Numbered from the stretch's first letter, positions 52,435 through 61,766 are shown. The stretch is DNA of 64,000 bases from CAYNRG01 sp047973125 (GCA_047973125.1 JBKEBK010000004.1:82221-146220); one strand, 5' to 3'. Notes: generated by a model from the letters alone, not told the origin. Numbers and translations: made by a program.

Positions 52435-53703
52435 ATGAAAACAATTGAGTTAAAAAAGAAAATTGAAGCTGGTTTATATGATGAAGTACTAAGTGATTTA
52501 TATCCAAATTTAAACAGTCAAAAAACTAGATATACTGGTGCAATTGATAAGTTTATTGATCTTTATGGTGATAAAGATGTTGAAGTATTTAGCGCTCCTG
52601 GAAGAACAGAAGTTGGTGGAAATCATACAGATCATCAACTTGGTAAGGTCTTAGCTGCAGCAATTAATTTAGATGCTATTGGAATTGTATCAAAAAGAGA
52701 TGACAATATTATTAATATTGTATCTGATAATTTTAATATTGCTCCTATTGATGTCTTAAAACTTGAGAAAAGAGTTGAAGAGGAAGAAAGCTCTGAAGCC
52801 CTTATTAGGGGTATGTGTTATTGTTTAAAAGAAAATGGCTATATAGTTAAAGGTTTTGATGCTTTTGTAACTAGTGAAGTTTTACTTGGAGCAGGAATGT
52901 CATCAAGTGCATGTTTTGAGGTATTAATCGGAGTAATTATCTCAAATTTATATAATAATAATTCTATTAATCCTGTACACATAGCACAGTATGCTCAGTT
53001 TGCAGAAAATGTATATTTTAATAAACCATGTGGACTTATGGATCAGTGTGCATCTAGTGTTGGGGGATTAATTACTATTGATTTTAAAGATAAGGAAAAT
53101 CCGAAAGTAAGGAAGCTTGATGTTGATTTTTCTAAATTTAATCATGTCCTATGTATTGTTGATACTAATGGATCTCATGCTGATTTAACCTATGAGTATG
53201 CTGCAATACCTCAGGAAATGAAAGATGTTGCTAAATTCTTTAATAAAGATGTTTTATCAGAGGTTAGTGAAGAAGAATTTTATAATAATATCAAAAAAAT
53301 AAGAGAGTCAGTAAGTGATCGAGGTGTTTTAAGGGCTCATCATTTATTTGAAGAAAACAAGCGTGTAGAATTAGAGGTTGCTGCTTTAGAGGCTAATGAC
53401 TTTAATAAGTTTAAAGAGGTACTAAAAGACTCTGGAAGATCATCGTTTTGTTTCTTACAAAACATCTATAATAGTAAGAAGATTGAAGTACAGGATGTTA
53501 GTTTAGCTCTTGCTCTTAGTGAGAGAATCTTAAAAGACAGAGGTGTATGTAGAGTTCATGGTGGAGGATTTGCTGGAACTATTCAAGCTTTTGTTGAAAG
53601 TGATTTTGCATTAGAGTATAAAAAAGAGATAGAAAAGACATTTGGTTTAGGAAGTTGCCATATTTTGCAAATAAGAAAGTATGGAGGAAAGAAGGTAATA
53701 TAA
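52435..53703 (+). CDS. galK: Galactokinase (GHMP kinase)
   Basis: A 422-residue sugar kinase. The galactokinase signature appears as APGRTEVGGNHTDHQ near residue 56, a variant of the usual PGRVNLIGEHTDY found in some Firmicutes. The ATP loop is LGAGMSSSA near residue 150 and the C-terminal GHMP motif VHGGGFAGTIQAF. The N-terminus is longer than in E. coli GalK. It is followed by galM with overlapping stop and start. No galT or galE is in the window. Confidence 0.9.
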   Translation: MKTIELKKKIEAGLYDEVLSDLYPNLNSQKTRYTGAIDKFIDLYGDKDVEVFSAPGRTEVGGNHTDHQLGKVLAAAINLDAIGIVSKRDDNIINIVSDNFNIAPIDVLKLEKRVEEEESSEALIRGMCYCLKENGYIVKGFDAFVTSEVLLGAGMSSSACFEVLIGVIISNLYNNNSINPVHIAQYAQFAENVYFNKPCGLMDQCASSVGGLITIDFKDKENPKVRKLDVDFSKFNHVLCIVDTNGSHADLTYEYAAIPQEMKDVAKFFNKDVLSEVSEEEFYNNIKKIRESVSDRGVLRAHHLFEENKRVELEVAALEANDFNKFKEVLKDSGRSSFCFLQNIYNSKKIEVQDVSLALALSERILKDRGVCRVHGGGFAGTIQAFVESDFALEYKKEIEKTFGLGSCHILQIRKYGGKKVI

Positions 53704-54695
53704 TGGGAAGAGCAAATAGAAGAGATGTATTAAGAGAAGAAGAAATTGAAAATGAGTTTTTTAAGTTAAGAATTTACAATTTTGGAGCATCAGTAGGAGA
53801 ACTAATTTATAAGGGTCAAAGTGTTGTAACATCGTTTTATGATAAAATAGATTATGTTTGTGAGACAGAACCTTATTTATGTGCAATGGTAGGACCAACT
53901 GCTGGAAGAATTAGTGGTGGAAAATACAAAGATCAAGGTAAGGTTGTTAAATTATCTTTGAATGATGCGCCAAATCATCTTCATGGTGGAGAAACAGGAA
54001 TATCTGAAGATTACTTTACACTTAGGGTTGTAAATGATCATCAAATTGAGTGTACATTAGAGTGTTCACATGAAGAGGATGGATATCCTAGTGGAAATTT
54101 TAAGTATAAGATCAATTACATTTTAGATGGTGAAAAATTAATTATTGAGAGTCATTGTGAAGTTCCAAAAAGAACTTTACTTAATATGACATGGCACGCA
54201 TACTTTAACTTTAGTAGTATGAGAGAAGATATATTGGATTATACATTAAAGATTAAGGCTAGTAAAAGAACTAGAACAGATGTAAAAGGGCATCCTAATG
54301 CTATTGTTCCAATTGAAAAAGGCGATGCTTTTGATTTTAATGATGGTCCAGTATATGGGGATAACTTTAAGAAAGGATCAGAAGAGTTTAAGCATACCCT
54401 TGGCTATGACCATGCTTTAATCTTAGATGATAATAAAATAGAGTTATTTGATCCAAAAAGTAAAATAGGTCTTGAAATTGAAACTGATCAAGAGGCAGTT
54501 GTTGTTTATGGTGCTAACTGGTTTAAAGAAGATATCAAATATCAAGATGAAAATCATGGTACAGAAAACTCTTGTGTAGCTCTTGAAGTACAACAGATTC
54601 CTAATGCTGTTAACTTAGAAGGTTGTAAAGCAAAGTTCTATGATGAGAATAATCCATACTACCAAAAGACAACTTACAGGTTTTTTAAAAAATAA
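53703..54695 (+). CDS. galM: Aldose 1-epimerase (galactose mutarotase)
   Basis: A 330-residue enzyme interconverting alpha and beta anomers of galactose. It has the GRISGGKY, NHLHGGETG and MTWHAYFNF motifs (catalytic histidines) and a GYDHALIL segment. The start codon shares one base with the galK stop (TAATG), so coupling is likely; an upstream in-frame ATG inside galK is rejected. A terminator follows. Confidence 0.9.
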   Translation: MGRANRRDVLREEEIENEFFKLRIYNFGASVGELIYKGQSVVTSFYDKIDYVCETEPYLCAMVGPTAGRISGGKYKDQGKVVKLSLNDAPNHLHGGETGISEDYFTLRVVNDHQIECTLECSHEEDGYPSGNFKYKINYILDGEKLIIESHCEVPKRTLLNMTWHAYFNFSSMREDILDYTLKIKASKRTRTDVKGHPNAIVPIEKGDAFDFNDGPVYGDNFKKGSEEFKHTLGYDHALILDDNKIELFDPKSKIGLEIETDQEAVVVYGANWFKEDIKYQDENHGTENSCVALEVQQIPNAVNLEGCKAKFYDENNPYYQKTTYRFFKK

Positions 54696-54703
54696 GATTA
54701 GTA

Positions 54704-54731
54704 AAAGATACTTTATAAGGTATCTTTTTTT
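54704..54731 (+). terminator. Terminator after galM
   Basis: AAAGATAC and GTATCTTT form an 8-bp stem followed by a T-run. Confidence 0.82.
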
Positions 54732-54783
54732 ATTTAGCAATTGTTCAAATTTAATGTATATTTATAAAATATCTAAAATAAAC

Positions 54784-54840
54784 TTGATTTAATAGTTAGC
54801 GTATGCTAACATTAGTCTGTGAAAGTTAGCCAAGGCTAAC
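54784..54840 (+). promoter_or_regulatory. Heme-operon promoter with two 16-bp operators
   Basis: TTGATT and TAACAT are 17 bases apart. GTTAGCGTATGCTAAC (54795-54810) covers the -10 box; GTTAGCCAAGGCTAAC (54825-54840) lies 30 bases downstream, near the start of the RNA. Both fit GTTAGC-N4-GCTAAC, which resembles DtxR/IdeR-type iron boxes (TTAGGTTAGSCTAACCTAA). Repression by an iron- or heme-sensing protein is the likely logic. Confidence 0.75.
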
Positions 54841-54858
54841 AATGGAGGGATAATCTTA

Positions 54859-55896
54859 ATGAGAAAGAGTTTAGGTATAGTTTTGATTGTATTGATGATG
54901 CTACTTACAGGATGTCAAAGTAGTGCAAAAAGTACAGCTTTTGAGTTTGGAGAAGATTTAGTTTTTATAGAAAAAGATGGTAATTATACTATAGATTTAG
55001 AAAATTCATCTGATGTTGTTAAAGAAAAATATGAGCAATTATCAAAAACACTTGATAAAAAAGAGGTATTAGATGATATTGTTGCAGTGACTACTACAAC
55101 TGCAAATATCTTAAGTGAAATTGGAATTAATTTAACAGGAGCTCCAGAGAGTTCTGGTTTATCAAAAGATGTTTCTAGTAAACAGTACAGTTTAGAAGAA
55201 ACAAATAAAATTGATAAATCAATGGTCTTAAATGTTGGATCAGCACTATCTCCAAATATTGAAGCAATTGTTGAATTAAATCCAATGTTAGTACTATATT
55301 CTGATGCAATGCCTAAAACTGACTTTATAAAAAATATTGAAGCAGCTGATATAAAAGCAGACTCATTAGGACAATCTGATTATATTGATATGTTTATCTT
55401 ACTACAAAGAATTAATGAATTAACAGAATTTAAAAATGATGTAGCAGTTAGTAAAATGAATGAAATGGTTAGTGAATTAAAAGAAACAAGTGAAATGGTA
55501 TCAAAGGCAGAATCTAGTGGTAAAACCGTTGCGATACTTCAAGTATTAGAAGGTACAATAAGAGTAAATAATAGTGATACAGTTCTAGGAGGAATTACTG
55601 CTGCCTTAGATTTAGAGAATGTTTTTGCAAGCAGTGAAAATGGTGAATTAAATAAAGAACAATTATTATCTTTAAATCCTGACTATATTATCTACTATAG
55701 CCATGGTATGGGAGCAAGTGCAATTTCAATTTTTGAAGAAGAATTAAATGCTAGTGATAGTGTTTATCGTGAACTTGATGCTTTAAAGAATAAAAATGTA
55801 TTTCAAGTTGCAGAAGATGATTTAGTTTTTTCAGCAAGTGTTGATTTAAATATTATTAAAATTATTAAGATGCTTGCTATGAAATTCTATGAGTAA
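54859..55896 (+). CDS. Heme ABC transporter substrate-binding lipoprotein
   Basis: A 345-residue lipoprotein: signal MRKSLGIVLIVLMMLLTGC with Cys19, then a Fe3+-siderophore/heme-type binding fold (ATTTTANILSEIGINLTGAP-like start; LNPDYIIYYS near the end). The family is that of IsdE/HmuT proteins. GGAGGG precedes the ATG. The heme assignment comes from the downstream radical SAM gene; a vitamin B12 or siderophore ligand is possible. Confidence 0.82.
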   Translation: MRKSLGIVLIVLMMLLTGCQSSAKSTAFEFGEDLVFIEKDGNYTIDLENSSDVVKEKYEQLSKTLDKKEVLDDIVAVTTTTANILSEIGINLTGAPESSGLSKDVSSKQYSLEETNKIDKSMVLNVGSALSPNIEAIVELNPMLVLYSDAMPKTDFIKNIEAADIKADSLGQSDYIDMFILLQRINELTEFKNDVAVSKMNEMVSELKETSEMVSKAESSGKTVAILQVLEGTIRVNNSDTVLGGITAALDLENVFASSENGELNKEQLLSLNPDYIIYYSHGMGASAISIFEEELNASDSVYRELDALKNKNVFQVAEDDLVFSASVDLNIIKIIKMLAMKFYE

Positions 55897-56872
55897 AAAA
55901 ATACAACTTGCATTTAGTATAGTAATATCATTATTAGTTATTACAAGTGTTATTGCTCTTACAGTTGGAGGATCAACAATTGGATTTGATGAATTAGTAA
56001 AAATATTTACTAACCCAAATGAAATCTCAAAGATGGCTAAAATTATTATCTTTGAGATAAGGTTACCAAGAATAGTAGGTGGAATTATTGTTGGGGCAAC
56101 ACTTGCTGTTAGTGGAGTGCTTATAAAAGCAGTAATGAAAAATCCTTTAGCGGATACAGGACTACTAGGAATTCAATCAGGTGCAAGTCTTTGTGCGATG
56201 ATTGTAATTATTATCATTCCATCACTTATGCCACTACTTCCAATATTTGCCTTTGTTGGAGGAATAGCTGCATATATTGTATTATCGATATTAGCATATA
56301 AAGATGGAATCCACCCACTGCGTCTTGTTTTAGCTGGGGTTGCAGTTAATGCACTTTTTGGAGCATTTATAGGAGTTATCAGCATCTATAATGCAGATAA
56401 AGTTCAAAATGCTCTTACATGGTTGAATGGATCGCTAGCAAGTATTTCAGTTTATGATATGTGGATACTATTAATATATGGCAGTATTGCATTAATTATT
56501 TCGATGTTTACAATTCCTAAATGTAATTTGTTGGCACTTGATGATATGACAATAGTAAATCTCGGAGAAAATTTAACATTAATTAGAATAGTTATTGCAA
56601 GTATTTCTGTATTACTATGTGCAATAAGTGTTTCAATTGTTGGAGTTATTGGCTTTGTTGGGCTAATCATTCCTCATATAGCTAAGATGATTTTAGGAGT
56701 AAATCATAAGGTGATATTACCATTTTCAATGTTACTTGGTAGTTTGTTTGTTCTATTTGCTGATACTATGCAAGTAATAGTCTTCTCACCGCTTGAGATG
56801 CCTGTGGGTATAGTTATTTCAATGGTGGGTGCTCCTTTCTTCTTATTCTTACTAAGAAAACAAAAAATATAG
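55889..56872 (+). CDS. Heme ABC transporter permease (FecCD family)
   Basis: A 327-residue integral membrane protein with about nine or ten spans. RLPRIVGGIIVGATLAVSG and KNPLADTGLLGIQSGA are typical FecCD/BtuC motifs, as is GFVGLIIPHIAKMI near residue 255. It overlaps the binding-protein gene by eight bases and forms the channel of the importer. Confidence 0.9.
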   Translation: MSKKIQLAFSIVISLLVITSVIALTVGGSTIGFDELVKIFTNPNEISKMAKIIIFEIRLPRIVGGIIVGATLAVSGVLIKAVMKNPLADTGLLGIQSGASLCAMIVIIIIPSLMPLLPIFAFVGGIAAYIVLSILAYKDGIHPLRLVLAGVAVNALFGAFIGVISIYNADKVQNALTWLNGSLASISVYDMWILLIYGSIALIISMFTIPKCNLLALDDMTIVNLGENLTLIRIVIASISVLLCAISVSIVGVIGFVGLIIPHIAKMILGVNHKVILPFSMLLGSLFVLFADTMQVIVFSPLEMPVGIVISMVGAPFFLFLLRKQKI

Positions 56873-56884
56873 AGGTGAAATTAT

Positions 56885-57646
56885 ATGATAAAAGTTAAAA
56901 ACTTATCTGTTGCTTATGAAGATAAAAAAGTATTAAATGATGTTGATGTTTCTTTTTTAAAAGAGAAGATTACAACTATTGTTGGTCCTAATGGTTGTGG
57001 TAAATCAACATTAATTAAGGCTATTGCAGGCTTATTTAATGATGAGAAAAAAAGTATTGTAATTGATGGAAAGACTAGATGCAGCTATAAAAGAAGAGAG
57101 TTTTCAAGGAAGGTTGCCTTCCTGATGCAATTTTGTTCTGTACCAGATGGTATTAATGTATATGATTTAGTTTCATTTGGAAGGCTACCACATAAAAAAA
57201 GATTTAAAAAACTTAGCAGTAAAGACTATGAATATATTGATTGGGCACTTCATAAAACAAATACCTATGAATTTAAAGATAAGATTGTATCTAAGCTATC
57301 AGGAGGAGAGAAACAAAGGGTGTTTTTAGCTTTAGCCCTTGCTCAAGAAACTGAGATAATTGTACTAGATGAGCCAACAAACCATTTAGATATGAAGTAT
57401 CAACATGAGTTGTTGGAACTAATTAAGGAATTAAATAAGAATGAAAAGCTAACAATTATCTGTGTGTTGCATGATATAAATCATGCCTATCGTTATAGTG
57501 ATAATGTTGTTGTAATGAAACAGGGAGATATAGTTGCAGTTGGTAGTCCACAAGAGTGTCTAACCAAGGAAATTATTCATAAAGTATATGATGTAAATTG
57601 TACTATTGAGAAAATAGGGAAGCACCACAACATATGTGTGGTATAG
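56885..57646 (+). CDS. Heme ABC transporter ATPase
   Basis: A 253-residue ATPase with Walker A GPNGCGKST (about 37-45), signature LSGGEKQR, Walker B IIVLDEPTNHLD and the switch histidine in VLHD. It powers the importer. GAGGTG lies before the ATG. The C-terminus (HHNICVV) is histidine-containing but unremarkable. Confidence 0.92.
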   Translation: MIKVKNLSVAYEDKKVLNDVDVSFLKEKITTIVGPNGCGKSTLIKAIAGLFNDEKKSIVIDGKTRCSYKRREFSRKVAFLMQFCSVPDGINVYDLVSFGRLPHKKRFKKLSSKDYEYIDWALHKTNTYEFKDKIVSKLSGGEKQRVFLALALAQETEIIVLDEPTNHLDMKYQHELLELIKELNKNEKLTIICVLHDINHAYRYSDNVVVMKQGDIVAVGSPQECLTKEIIHKVYDVNCTIEKIGKHHNICVV

Positions 57647-57663
57647 AAAAGGGAGAAATAAAA

Positions 57664-58191
57664 ATGAAAAAAATATTATTGTATAGTTCAAAAACAGGTA
57701 ACACAAAAAAGATTGCTGATAGTATTCAAGAGGCATTAATATGCGATCGCTTTGAGGAAATTACTAATTTTAATGTAACAGATGTAAATGATGATGATTT
57801 TTTAATTATTGGTGGTTGGATTGATAAAGGTTTAATGAATAAAGAAGTAATGGATTTTATTTATCAATTAAAGGGAAAAAAGGTTGCATTCTTCTTCACA
57901 CTTGGAGCATACCCTAATAGTATGCACGCATTTGATTGCATTGAAAATATTAAAAAAGCATTTGTTGATAATAACAATGAGGTCATTGCCCATTATCACT
58001 GTCAAGGAGCAATTGATCCTAAACTAATTAATTGGATGAGCTCATTACCTGCAGATCACTCACATAGTCCAGATCAAGATCGTATTAATCGTTGGAGTGA
58101 TGCGAAGGAACATCCAAATCAAGAAGATTTAAATTCTTCAAAGAACTTTGCATCAACAATAAAGAAGAAGCTTGGTGAAGTAAGTGTTTGA
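57664..58191 (+). CDS. Flavodoxin of the heme operon
   Basis: A 175-residue flavodoxin with the FMN phosphate loop SSKTGNTKKIA and an FTLGAYPNSMHA segment near the isoalloxazine site. It lies between the importer and the radical SAM gene, matching the anaerobic heme-degradation loci of Fusobacterium and Vibrio, where a flavodoxin reduces the radical SAM enzyme. The ATG preceded by GGGAGAAA is chosen over a start inside the ATPase gene. Confidence 0.85.
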   Translation: MKKILLYSSKTGNTKKIADSIQEALICDRFEEITNFNVTDVNDDDFLIIGGWIDKGLMNKEVMDFIYQLKGKKVAFFFTLGAYPNSMHAFDCIENIKKAFVDNNNEVIAHYHCQGAIDPKLINWMSSLPADHSHSPDQDRINRWSDAKEHPNQEDLNSSKNFASTIKKKLGEVSV

Positions 58192-59407
58192 TAAGAGATT
58201 TAAGTCTCATCATGATGCCGAAGGATTTTATAAAGACTTACTAGTTAGAAATAGATCTTCAAAAGAAGCATTATATGAATATCTAGAAAAGCCATTAAAG
58301 GCAAAAGATAATGCAATATATATCCATATTCCATTTTGTGATAAGATTTGTTCCTTTTGTAATATGAATAGAACCTTATCAACTAAACCTAAGGATGAAT
58401 ATGTTGATAGTTTAATAAAACAGATCAAGGAAGTAGGAAGTAAAAAGGCTTTTGATACTGCACTTATTAGTGCTGTATACTTTGGTGGCGGAACACCGAC
58501 GACATTATTGCCAAAACATTTTAAAGAGATTATTCAAGAATTAAGAAAGAACTTTAATCTTGCAAGTGATGTAGAAATCACTTGCGAGACTACCCTTCAT
58601 AATCTAAGTGATGATCACATTAAAGAATTTAATGAGATTGGAATAAATAGAATTAGTATTGGAATACAAACATTTCAAGATGAGGGAAGAGCCTTTTTTA
58701 ATCGAACTTTTAATAAAGAAGAAGTAATATTTAAAATTAAGAAAGTAAAAGAAGAATTTAAGGGAATAGTTTGTATTGATAAAATTTATAATTATCCAAA
58801 TGAAACTAAGGAAATGTTAATGGATGATATTAAGCAAATTATTGATTTAAAAATTGAGAGTGTTAGTTTTTATTCACTGATGATTCATACAGGTTCTTTT
58901 TTATCAAAAGAGTATGATGAAAAGCAATTTAGTGACTCACAGGATTTAAAATTCCATGACTTGTTTGTTGAAGAGTTATTAAAAACTGGAAACTATGAAT
59001 TAATGGAGCTAACAAAAATTGTTAGAAAGAATTGTGATTCATATAAATATATGTCCATTAGAAATAGTAATGGTAATACCATCCCCTTAGGTAAGGGTGC
59101 TGGTGGTAAAATTGATAAATTTCATATCTATAATATGGATTTTGATAAAGTAATGATAGTGGAATCTACAAAGGCTATTGAAGAAAAAGCACATGAGTTA
59201 TATGGCTTATTACAAAAAGATAGTGTAAGTAAAAAAGTTTTAAGTGATTATTTAAGTACATCTATGCAACCAATTATAAACAATCTTAAAAAAGAGGGGT
59301 ATATTGATGAGGATGATAATCAATATATGCTAAGTAGTAAAGGAATCTTTTATGGTAATAATATTGGTGGATTACTTACAAGAGCATTCCTTGAAGCAAC
59401 AGAATAA
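58184..59407 (+). CDS. ChuW/HutW-like radical SAM protein (anaerobic heme degradation)
   Basis: A 407-residue radical SAM protein of the HemW/ChuW group. The cluster cysteines are in HIPFCDKICSFCNMN (CxxxCxxC), followed by YFGGGTPTTLLP and ISIGIQTFQDEGRAFFNRT. ChuW/HutW enzymes open heme without oxygen, releasing iron. Placement after a heme-type importer and a flavodoxin, rather than beside hrcA or lepA, favours ChuW/HutW over HemW. It overlaps the flavodoxin gene by eight bases. Confidence 0.8.
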   Translation: MFDKRFKSHHDAEGFYKDLLVRNRSSKEALYEYLEKPLKAKDNAIYIHIPFCDKICSFCNMNRTLSTKPKDEYVDSLIKQIKEVGSKKAFDTALISAVYFGGGTPTTLLPKHFKEIIQELRKNFNLASDVEITCETTLHNLSDDHIKEFNEIGINRISIGIQTFQDEGRAFFNRTFNKEEVIFKIKKVKEEFKGIVCIDKIYNYPNETKEMLMDDIKQIIDLKIESVSFYSLMIHTGSFLSKEYDEKQFSDSQDLKFHDLFVEELLKTGNYELMELTKIVRKNCDSYKYMSIRNSNGNTIPLGKGAGGKIDKFHIYNMDFDKVMIVESTKAIEEKAHELYGLLQKDSVSKKVLSDYLSTSMQPIINNLKKEGYIDEDDNQYMLSSKGIFYGNNIGGLLTRAFLEATE

Positions 59408-59410
59408 TAA

Positions 59411-59437
59411 AAAAAGACACTTCATAATGTCTTTTTT
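59411..59437. terminator. Bidirectional terminator
   Basis: AAAAAGACA and TGTCTTTTT form the stem, with A- and T-runs to serve the heme operon and the facing gene. Confidence 0.82.
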
Positions 59438-59447
59438 TTATTTATAT

Positions 59448-61187
59448 TTACTGATTATTATTCTCTAAATATTCATCAGCTATCTTAGTAAATTGTTTCT
59501 TTAGTTTAATTGAATTTAATAAGCCAGTTGATCTTTGTTTACCTAAGAATTTTCCATAAGTTATATGAACAGCATTTGTAATAACAACTTTCTTAACTGT
59601 CATTTCTACAGCTTTAGTACTGCCATTTTCTGTAGTAAAGATTACTTCATAGACTCCAGCTTTTTCTGGAAGAATAACTTCATCTAAAATTTTATCTTCA
59701 TCTTTAATACCATACATCTTATTAATTGAAGTAACTTTTACATCAACTTCATCATTACTTTTTGAATCATGAGCAACAATCTGAGCTTTTTCAACAAAAT
59801 CTAAAGTACCAAGTTCACTAATATCTACAGTAAAGTTTTTAGCATCGAAAATTTCAGTTGTGTACTCTTGAATATATACTCCTGATAACTTAAGTACAGA
59901 ATTTGCAGGATCATAGAAGTTAAGGGTTACAACCCCATATTCTGAAGGTAAGTTTGTAATTGTTGCTAAATCATCTTGATATTCTAATTGATATTCATTA
60001 GTAAATTGATTAACTACTTCAAGTTGATTAGAAGAACTAACAACATTAAGTTTAAATTCAAGTTTACCTTCATTACTTACAATTACAGGACTCTCTACTA
60101 TTTGATTGGTTAAGTCAACTTCAATTGACTTTCCACTATTTCTTAATGACTTTACTTTTCCCTCAAAGCCCTCACGTAATATTTCAATACTTGAAATATT
60201 ATTATCTTGTAAGTTTATATACAACTTATTTGTATCATTTAAATTTAAACTATTTAATACTGAGACATCATTAATATTATTTGAAGATAAATCCAATTCT
60301 TGTAAGTTCTTACTGAATTTTATTTTTTTAAGTTGTGATATATCAGTTATTTCATTATTATCTAATTTTAATTTTTTTACCTTTTCAAGATTTGTATCTT
60401 TAAGTGCAGATATATCATTAATTTTATTGTTTGATAGTACTATTTCTTGAAGGTTTTCTAAAGTAGAAAGTGCAGAAATATCATTAAGTGTTCCATTTGT
60501 ACAAATAATTTTCTTTAAATTCTTAAAAGCTTCTATTCCATCAAGAGAGGTAACCTTTTTACTTAATTTTGATAAGTCTATTACAGTTACTTGAGCTAAT
60601 TTTTCAATTGGTAGCTTATCGGTATTTTTATTATTTGTAAAGATATTACTAAGGATATAATCTCTTAGTATTTGATCAGGAAACTGATCAATAAAGGTAT
60701 TATTTAATAGGTCATCTCCAATAACCTCTACTTCAACATCTGTAGTTTCATCAATAAAGTAATCTCCATCAAGATCAATATCAGGCTCTTTATCAATATC
60801 AATGTCAATATCTGGTTCTTTATCGATGATAATAATATTTCCATCCTCATCAATGATAAAATCAAAACCTCCGCCAGGTCCTAAATCTTCTCCACCATCA
60901 ATAATTGGAGGTAAAGTAGGCTCACCAGGATCAATTGGTGGCTCAATAGTCGGTTCCGGTTCGATTGTTGGCTCAGGATCAATAGTCGGTTCTGGGTCAA
61001 TTGTAGGTTCAGGATCAATAGTTGGTTCTGGATCGATTGTAGGTTCTGGGTCTATTGTCGGTGGAAGAGTAGGTACAATTGTCTCTTGTGGTGGGACAAT
61101 TGTAGGCTCAGGAGTTTCATCTTGTGCATAGATAATTGGAAAATTGAGTAATAATAAAGCACAAAATATAGTACTAAATTTTTTCAT
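59448..61187 (-). CDS. Secreted leucine-rich-repeat protein with a PTIDPEP stalk
   Basis: A protein of about 579 residues. It has a signal peptide (MKKFSTIFCALLLLNFPIIYA), then a proline-rich stretch of seven or so PTIDPEP/PTIEPEP heptads (about residues 40-85), an acidic D/E/I-rich stretch (DIDIDKEPDIDLDGD), and SDS22/internalin-type leucine-rich repeats (about 190-330: LENLQEIVLSNNKINDISAL and similar). The C-terminal 250 residues look like beta-sandwich domains. No LPXTG anchor or surface-layer domain is seen, so it may be released. GGAAGGAG fits the start at 61187. Confidence 0.8.
   Translation of the reverse strand: MKKFSTIFCALLLLNFPIIYAQDETPEPTIVPPQETIVPTLPPTIDPEPTIDPEPTIDPEPTIDPEPTIDPEPTIEPEPTIEPPIDPGEPTLPPIIDGGEDLGPGGGFDFIIDEDGNIIIIDKEPDIDIDIDKEPDIDLDGDYFIDETTDVEVEVIGDDLLNNTFIDQFPDQILRDYILSNIFTNNKNTDKLPIEKLAQVTVIDLSKLSKKVTSLDGIEAFKNLKKIICTNGTLNDISALSTLENLQEIVLSNNKINDISALKDTNLEKVKKLKLDNNEITDISQLKKIKFSKNLQELDLSSNNINDVSVLNSLNLNDTNKLYINLQDNNISSIEILREGFEGKVKSLRNSGKSIEVDLTNQIVESPVIVSNEGKLEFKLNVVSSSNQLEVVNQFTNEYQLEYQDDLATITNLPSEYGVVTLNFYDPANSVLKLSGVYIQEYTTEIFDAKNFTVDISELGTLDFVEKAQIVAHDSKSNDEVDVKVTSINKMYGIKDEDKILDEVILPEKAGVYEVIFTTENGSTKAVEMTVKKVVITNAVHITYGKFLGKQRSTGLLNSIKLKKQFTKIADEYLENNNQ
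60935..61100 (-). repeat. Tandem 21-bp repeat encoding PTIDPEP heptads
   Basis: A run of near-identical 21-base units inside the leucine-rich-repeat gene, varying mainly at third codon positions. Such repeats change number easily by slippage, so stalk length may vary between strains. Confidence 0.75.
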
Positions 61188-61290
61188 ATATAATCTCCTT
61201 CCGAGTAGTATGTATATTAACAAGATTATAGTCTTTAAACAGGGTAAAGTCAACTGAATTACATTTTATTTTAGAAAGTAAATGAAAAAT

Positions 61291-61319
61291 TTGACAATGA
61301 TGATATTAAGGAGTATATT
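61291..61319 (+). promoter_or_regulatory. Promoter of the bacteriocin locus
   Basis: TTGACA and TATATT with exactly 17 bases between, a near-consensus promoter 48 bases before the precursor gene. Confidence 0.8.
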
Positions 61320-61334
61320 GAGTATAAACAGGAA

Positions 61335-61355
61335 GTAGGATTAAAGAAATCCTAC
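61335..61355 (+). promoter_or_regulatory. Leader hairpin before the bacteriocin gene
   Basis: GTAGGATT and AATCCTAC form a perfect 8-bp stem around AAAGA, 12 bases before the ATG and without a U-run. It may hide or protect the start region. The ribosome site itself is weak (AAAAAGATAAA). Confidence 0.5.
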
Positions 61356-61366
61356 AAAAAGATAAA

Positions 61367-61711
61367 ATGAAAAAGCTTAAAATAATTTGTACATTAGCTG
61401 TAGTATCTATTCTTACTTCGGTGAATGCTGATGTAAAAAGTGGTTTAGAAAATTGGGGATCTTATAATTATGGTGAAGGAATTGTTATGGTTGATGATGA
61501 AGTAAGAGTAAAACATTCTACAACTGTTAGGTGCAAGGCAAACAATATTTTTTGCGAGGCAACTGCAAAAATAAAAGAGAAATCAGATGATAAATATATT
61601 AAGGAATACACAAGAACTATTGATGATGTGGAGGTATTCTTAATTCAAAATGCAAGTCAATCACATTTTCATGATCACTCTGGTGGATTTTACGCTAGAA
61701 AAGAAAAATAA
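61367..61711 (+). CDS. Lactococcin 972-like bacteriocin precursor
   Basis: A 114-residue secreted peptide. The signal peptide MKKLKIICTLAVVSILTSVNA is followed by a mature part of about 93 residues (ENWGSYNYGEGIVMVDDEV, HSTTVRCKAN, ending HFHDHSGGFYARKEK). The WGYG-like aromatic/glycine start and the lack of a double-glycine leader fit the lactococcin 972 family. Two cysteines may pair. Strong support comes from the two downstream genes, which match the membrane protein and ATPase always found with this family. Confidence 0.7.
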   Translation: MKKLKIICTLAVVSILTSVNADVKSGLENWGSYNYGEGIVMVDDEVRVKHSTTVRCKANNIFCEATAKIKEKSDDKYIKEYTRTIDDVEVFLIQNASQSHFHDHSGGFYARKEK

Positions 61712-61717
61712 AAAAAT

Positions 61718-61747
61718 AAAGCAGATGTATTAAGTCTGCTTTGTTTT
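61718..61747 (+). terminator. Terminator between precursor and ABC genes
   Basis: AAAGCAGA and TCTGCTTT form the stem, followed by GTTTT. It probably lets part of the transcripts through so that precursor is made in excess over the transporter. Confidence 0.65.
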
Positions 61748-61766
61748 ATAAAAAGGGAGGTTAAAG

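Noticed and set aside
60802..61131. Long plus-strand open frame opposite the leucine-rich-repeat gene, rich in GSIVGSGSIV
   Set aside because: It is the antisense shadow of the PTIDPEP repeat; no ribosome site.
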